Shown here: positions 42,001-43,097 of the stretch, piece after piece | How the letters are laid out: each line of letters starts with the position of its first letter | Numbering within the stretch: position 1 is the first letter of the stretch | Assembly (NCBI GenBank): GCA_964591175.1 | Contig: CAZQAF010000022.1 | Span: forward strand, 1 to 43,097 | Reading direction: 5' to 3' | Length of the DNA: 43,097 bases | DNA from: UBA11574 sp964591175 | GTDB lineage: Bacteria > Desulfobacterota > Desulfobacteria > Desulfobacterales > UBA11574 | Program-made: the position numbers and the translations under genes | Notes under the pieces: model-generated | Told to the model about the DNA's origin: nothing | Databases searched by the model: none | What the model saw: only the letters and a program-made list of their open reading frames with translations

Positions 42001-43097
42001 TGCCTTGCTCTTTTCAGTAAGAAGCGGGTCTGCCATTTCACAACCCGGAATGATGGATACGTTTCTTAATGTCGGGATGAACGAGAATATTGCAGTAGGC
42101 ATTGCAAAACGTACCGGTAATGAATGGTTTGCTTGGGACAGTTATCGCCGGTTCCTGCAATGTTACGGTATGGCTTCAGGACTTGAAAGGGATGACTTTG
42201 ACGCGATTATCAGCGAATTGAAGCGAAGATCCGGTGTTCAGTTTAAAAAGCAGCTTACCGGTCCGCAGATGCGAAAAGTGGCCCTGACTTACAAAAGCAT
42301 GATAATCAATTCAGGTATAGATGTTATCGACGATCCTTTTGAACAGCTATATTTTACGATTAAAAAGGTCTTTAGTTCCTGGGAAGGTCCCAAAGCAAGA
42401 ACATATCGTAAAATTATGGGGATATCCAATGACTGGGGAACGGCCGCTACCATACAAGAAATGGTTTTCGGAAATGTTACCCAGCAATCCGGCACCGGTG
42501 TTTTTTTTACACATAATCCCAGGTGGTTAGAAGACAGCCTGAGGCTGTGGGGTGACTTCACTATCGGCAATCAGGGTGAAGATGTCGCTTCAGGCCTGGT
42601 CAATACATTGCCAATATCGATTATACAGCAGGATATTGAAATGCGAGAAACAGACATCACCCTTGAAAGCCATTTCCCCGAGATTTATAAGGCATTAAAA
42701 GATTTGGCGAACGAATTGATCCACGCAAAAGGATGGGGGCCTCAGGAAATGGAGTTTACTTTTGAAAGCCCTCGTGCTGAAGATCTTTTCCTGATGCAAA
42801 CCCGGGACATGGCCATTCGTGAAAGAAAGAAGGTTTTAACTTTTGACCTTGATGATATTACGAAAGAAAAATTACTGGGGCATGGTGTCGGTGTCAGCGG
42901 CGGCGCCATGAGCGGAAGGATCGTTTTCGATCTGAAAGAGATCGAGCAATGGAAAAGCAAGGAGCCCGAAACGTCTGTGATTCTTGTAAGGGGGGATACG
43001 GTTCCGGATGACATCAGGGAGATCTATGCAGCGGACGGTCTTTTAACGGCCCGCGGCGGGGTAACGTCTCATGCCGCTGTTGTGGCCTACCGGCTGG
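39077..43097 (+). CDS. Giant pyruvate phosphate dikinase-like (PEP/pyruvate-binding) protein, 3' end outside the window
   Basis: Open from the ATG at 39077 to the window end, 1340 codons with no stop. Residues 1 to about 900 are predicted mostly helical, with no domain I recognise. From residue 908 it matches the ATP-grasp domain of PPDK: GSKGLNLVKLKNFGMPVPPG, then FSVRSGSAISQPGMMDTFLN (about 979-998), WFAWDSYRRFLQCYG, NDWGTAATIQEMVFGN and QQSGTGVFFTHNP. The phosphohistidine swivelling domain follows: TARGGVTSHAAVVA with His1332. A PEP/pyruvate TIM barrel would lie beyond the window if this is a full PPDK. Ordinary PPDK is about 880 residues and begins with the ATP-grasp domain. The reaction, pyruvate + ATP + Pi to PEP, is inferred; water dikinases share the first two domains. 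Confidence 0.88.
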   Translation, partial: MIQSKALEVNIASYSVDVVIDEKYSVLQEVLSKYYGIMEGLNTFLKELAHPYRNWEFIVQEARVYSLDYFHLLKTHPKGPEAAKLLVDIFTLAIDSESGIEVRAEAVDNFMLFIQKVIKESEDDFKRFKPIVDDAFDRIRNYAGDDFFLFVKSFYQIRKLAGTLLNYSAEMKEDCESINRLLIKYYDCIYGYWLSERDPWEWFKDEADRIDRPENLKNVFEHISHDEINRYKATLEKITTSGGITSEMVLRKLVGLPDYNRFLETYREIPQSLLNESRNIDQGHRWRLIFLFHIMNISGLTMIHEETLRDINRTLSWLIAHESNLNIGNLIHKTFSILKAQTHEYPATTLNCILNMGKGVYKTDDSDLVKFFIEYVIDLGFQSPGISGVGNDWQIKVNPAHILNIRTWLELIELNPMWSTRLLSCLIIHLSICGVFIKDIDLFPRDITRLLNSGIGPVYNLVKQLCRLFPVYFNDIGAEGKLRDISTKVDEISGRRDLLIHFLRKQSHVESSNRIIDFMKATFKFWETKEKGVLEAFVPPNIYTEINNDGPYIDGVHKVITRLKEKGISLPNDLITLQEDEIKSIIEGVAGVSKHDLERVELTITLYKLLDQKYNLNFIEINNYLAQLQADAFPDLSKLHDALKEPDLIKKIYNLLDYLEELKKIILSEQTYEIKEDIYKKRHITIDIPSMYGSYRERKFDSLGLAFRIKSMVNVLFEVLVDNTDLSLITKATFYQIYNRLNLFYKALQLDGIPSVEIERQLDMLAQSLEAREITFTQYLDIFKGFALAVRNIINDYFNNIHGENLSQILSQIPMEQILPKYIPLSDTIDHEKLKHRVSEIFFRDRIAFSLGLQQLDLFLSRILNTLFQQANKLPEDKLHHLLLYDPKRAMTSMDKIPKLVSGIIHLGSKGLNLVKLKNFGMPVPPGFIITTEAFRCREIIDSYAPAKQNFMDQILRQISDIEKKSGKTFGDPMNALLFSVRSGSAISQPGMMDTFLNVGMNENIAVGIAKRTGNEWFAWDSYRRFLQCYGMASGLERDDFDAIISELKRRSGVQFKKQLTGPQMRKVALTYKSMIINSGIDVIDDPFEQLYFTIKKVFSSWEGPKARTYRKIMGISNDWGTAATIQEMVFGNVTQQSGTGVFFTHNPRWLEDSLRLWGDFTIGNQGEDVASGLVNTLPISIIQQDIEMRETDITLESHFPEIYKALKDLANELIHAKGWGPQEMEFTFESPRAEDLFLMQTRDMAIRERKKVLTFDLDDITKEKLLGHGVGVSGGAMSGRIVFDLKEIEQWKSKEPETSVILVRGDTVPDDIREIYAADGLLTARGGVTSHAAVVAYRL

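Noticed and set aside
1..43097. CRISPR arrays, tRNA/rRNA genes, insertion sequences, prophage or attachment sites
   Set aside because: No regularly spaced repeats, cloverleaf-like segments, transposase or integrase motifs, or terminal repeats flanking genes were seen.

Overview
The window reads as a chromosomal segment of a strictly anaerobic, Gram-negative member of the Desulfobacterota (a Desulfobacterales-like, sulfate-reducer type). This is an inference from gene content: a complete bacterial CO dehydrogenase/acetyl-CoA synthase operon, two Mla/MCE lipid-transport systems that imply an outer membrane, a heptosyltransferase-like gene, and delta-proteobacterial style fusions. No rRNA, tRNA, CRISPR array, insertion sequence or phage gene was seen. 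Codon and base use look even throughout, so the segment looks like core genome rather than an island.

Layout. 1-5.4 kb, minus strand: an Mla retrograde phospholipid transport operon (mlaE-F-D-C-A) followed by an RND-type periplasmic adaptor. 5.8-13.3 kb: two MscS-family channels, a lone glycogen-binding (CBM48) protein, CorA, a double-headed CDP-alcohol phosphatidyltransferase and a DUF1318/YdbL-like lipoprotein. 13.4-17.7 kb, plus strand: an HTH-PTS EIIA fusion, a CBS-domain ClC protein, a universal-stress-protein-like protein and a family 9 glycosyltransferase. 17.7-22.8 kb, minus strand: a second MCE transporter operon (sensor, STAS-MlaE, MlaF, MCE protein, auxiliary lipoprotein). 23.1-26.9 kb, minus strand: glycosyltransferase, nucleoside-recognition membrane protein, MinD-like ATPase, and a J-like/RodZ-type HTH protein. 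27.3-29.9 kb, plus strand: a PilZ protein behind a consensus promoter, then an acetyl-CoA hydrolase/transferase-GNAT fusion. 30.35-38.9 kb, plus strand: the Wood-Ljungdahl carbonyl-branch operon acsD-cooS-acsB-acsC-acsE, closed by a strong intrinsic terminator. 39.08 kb to the end: a very large pyruvate phosphate dikinase-like protein that runs off the window.

How the genes fit together. The last third is C1/acetyl-CoA metabolism: AcsE moves methyl groups between tetrahydrofolate and the AcsC/AcsD corrinoid protein, CooS makes or oxidises CO, and AcsB makes or cleaves acetyl-CoA. The flanking CoA-transferase-like and PPDK-like proteins could link this to acetate and to pyruvate/PEP. The first two thirds are dominated by envelope functions: phospholipid headgroup synthesis, two inter-membrane lipid transporters, mechanosensitive channels and glycosyltransferases.

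Most notable. The first MlaF carries a degenerate GGDEF domain at its C terminus. The second MCE operon begins with a cyclic-nucleotide-binding/PAS/transmembrane sensor that has no output domain. This suggests that both lipid transporters are under nucleotide-type control, which I do not know to be described. Other oddities are a long Ala/Lys/Glu extension on AcsD, a roughly 900-residue helical extension on the PPDK-like protein, a 15-bp hairpin between acsB and acsC, and poly-G tracts inside mlaF and the HTH-EIIA gene.
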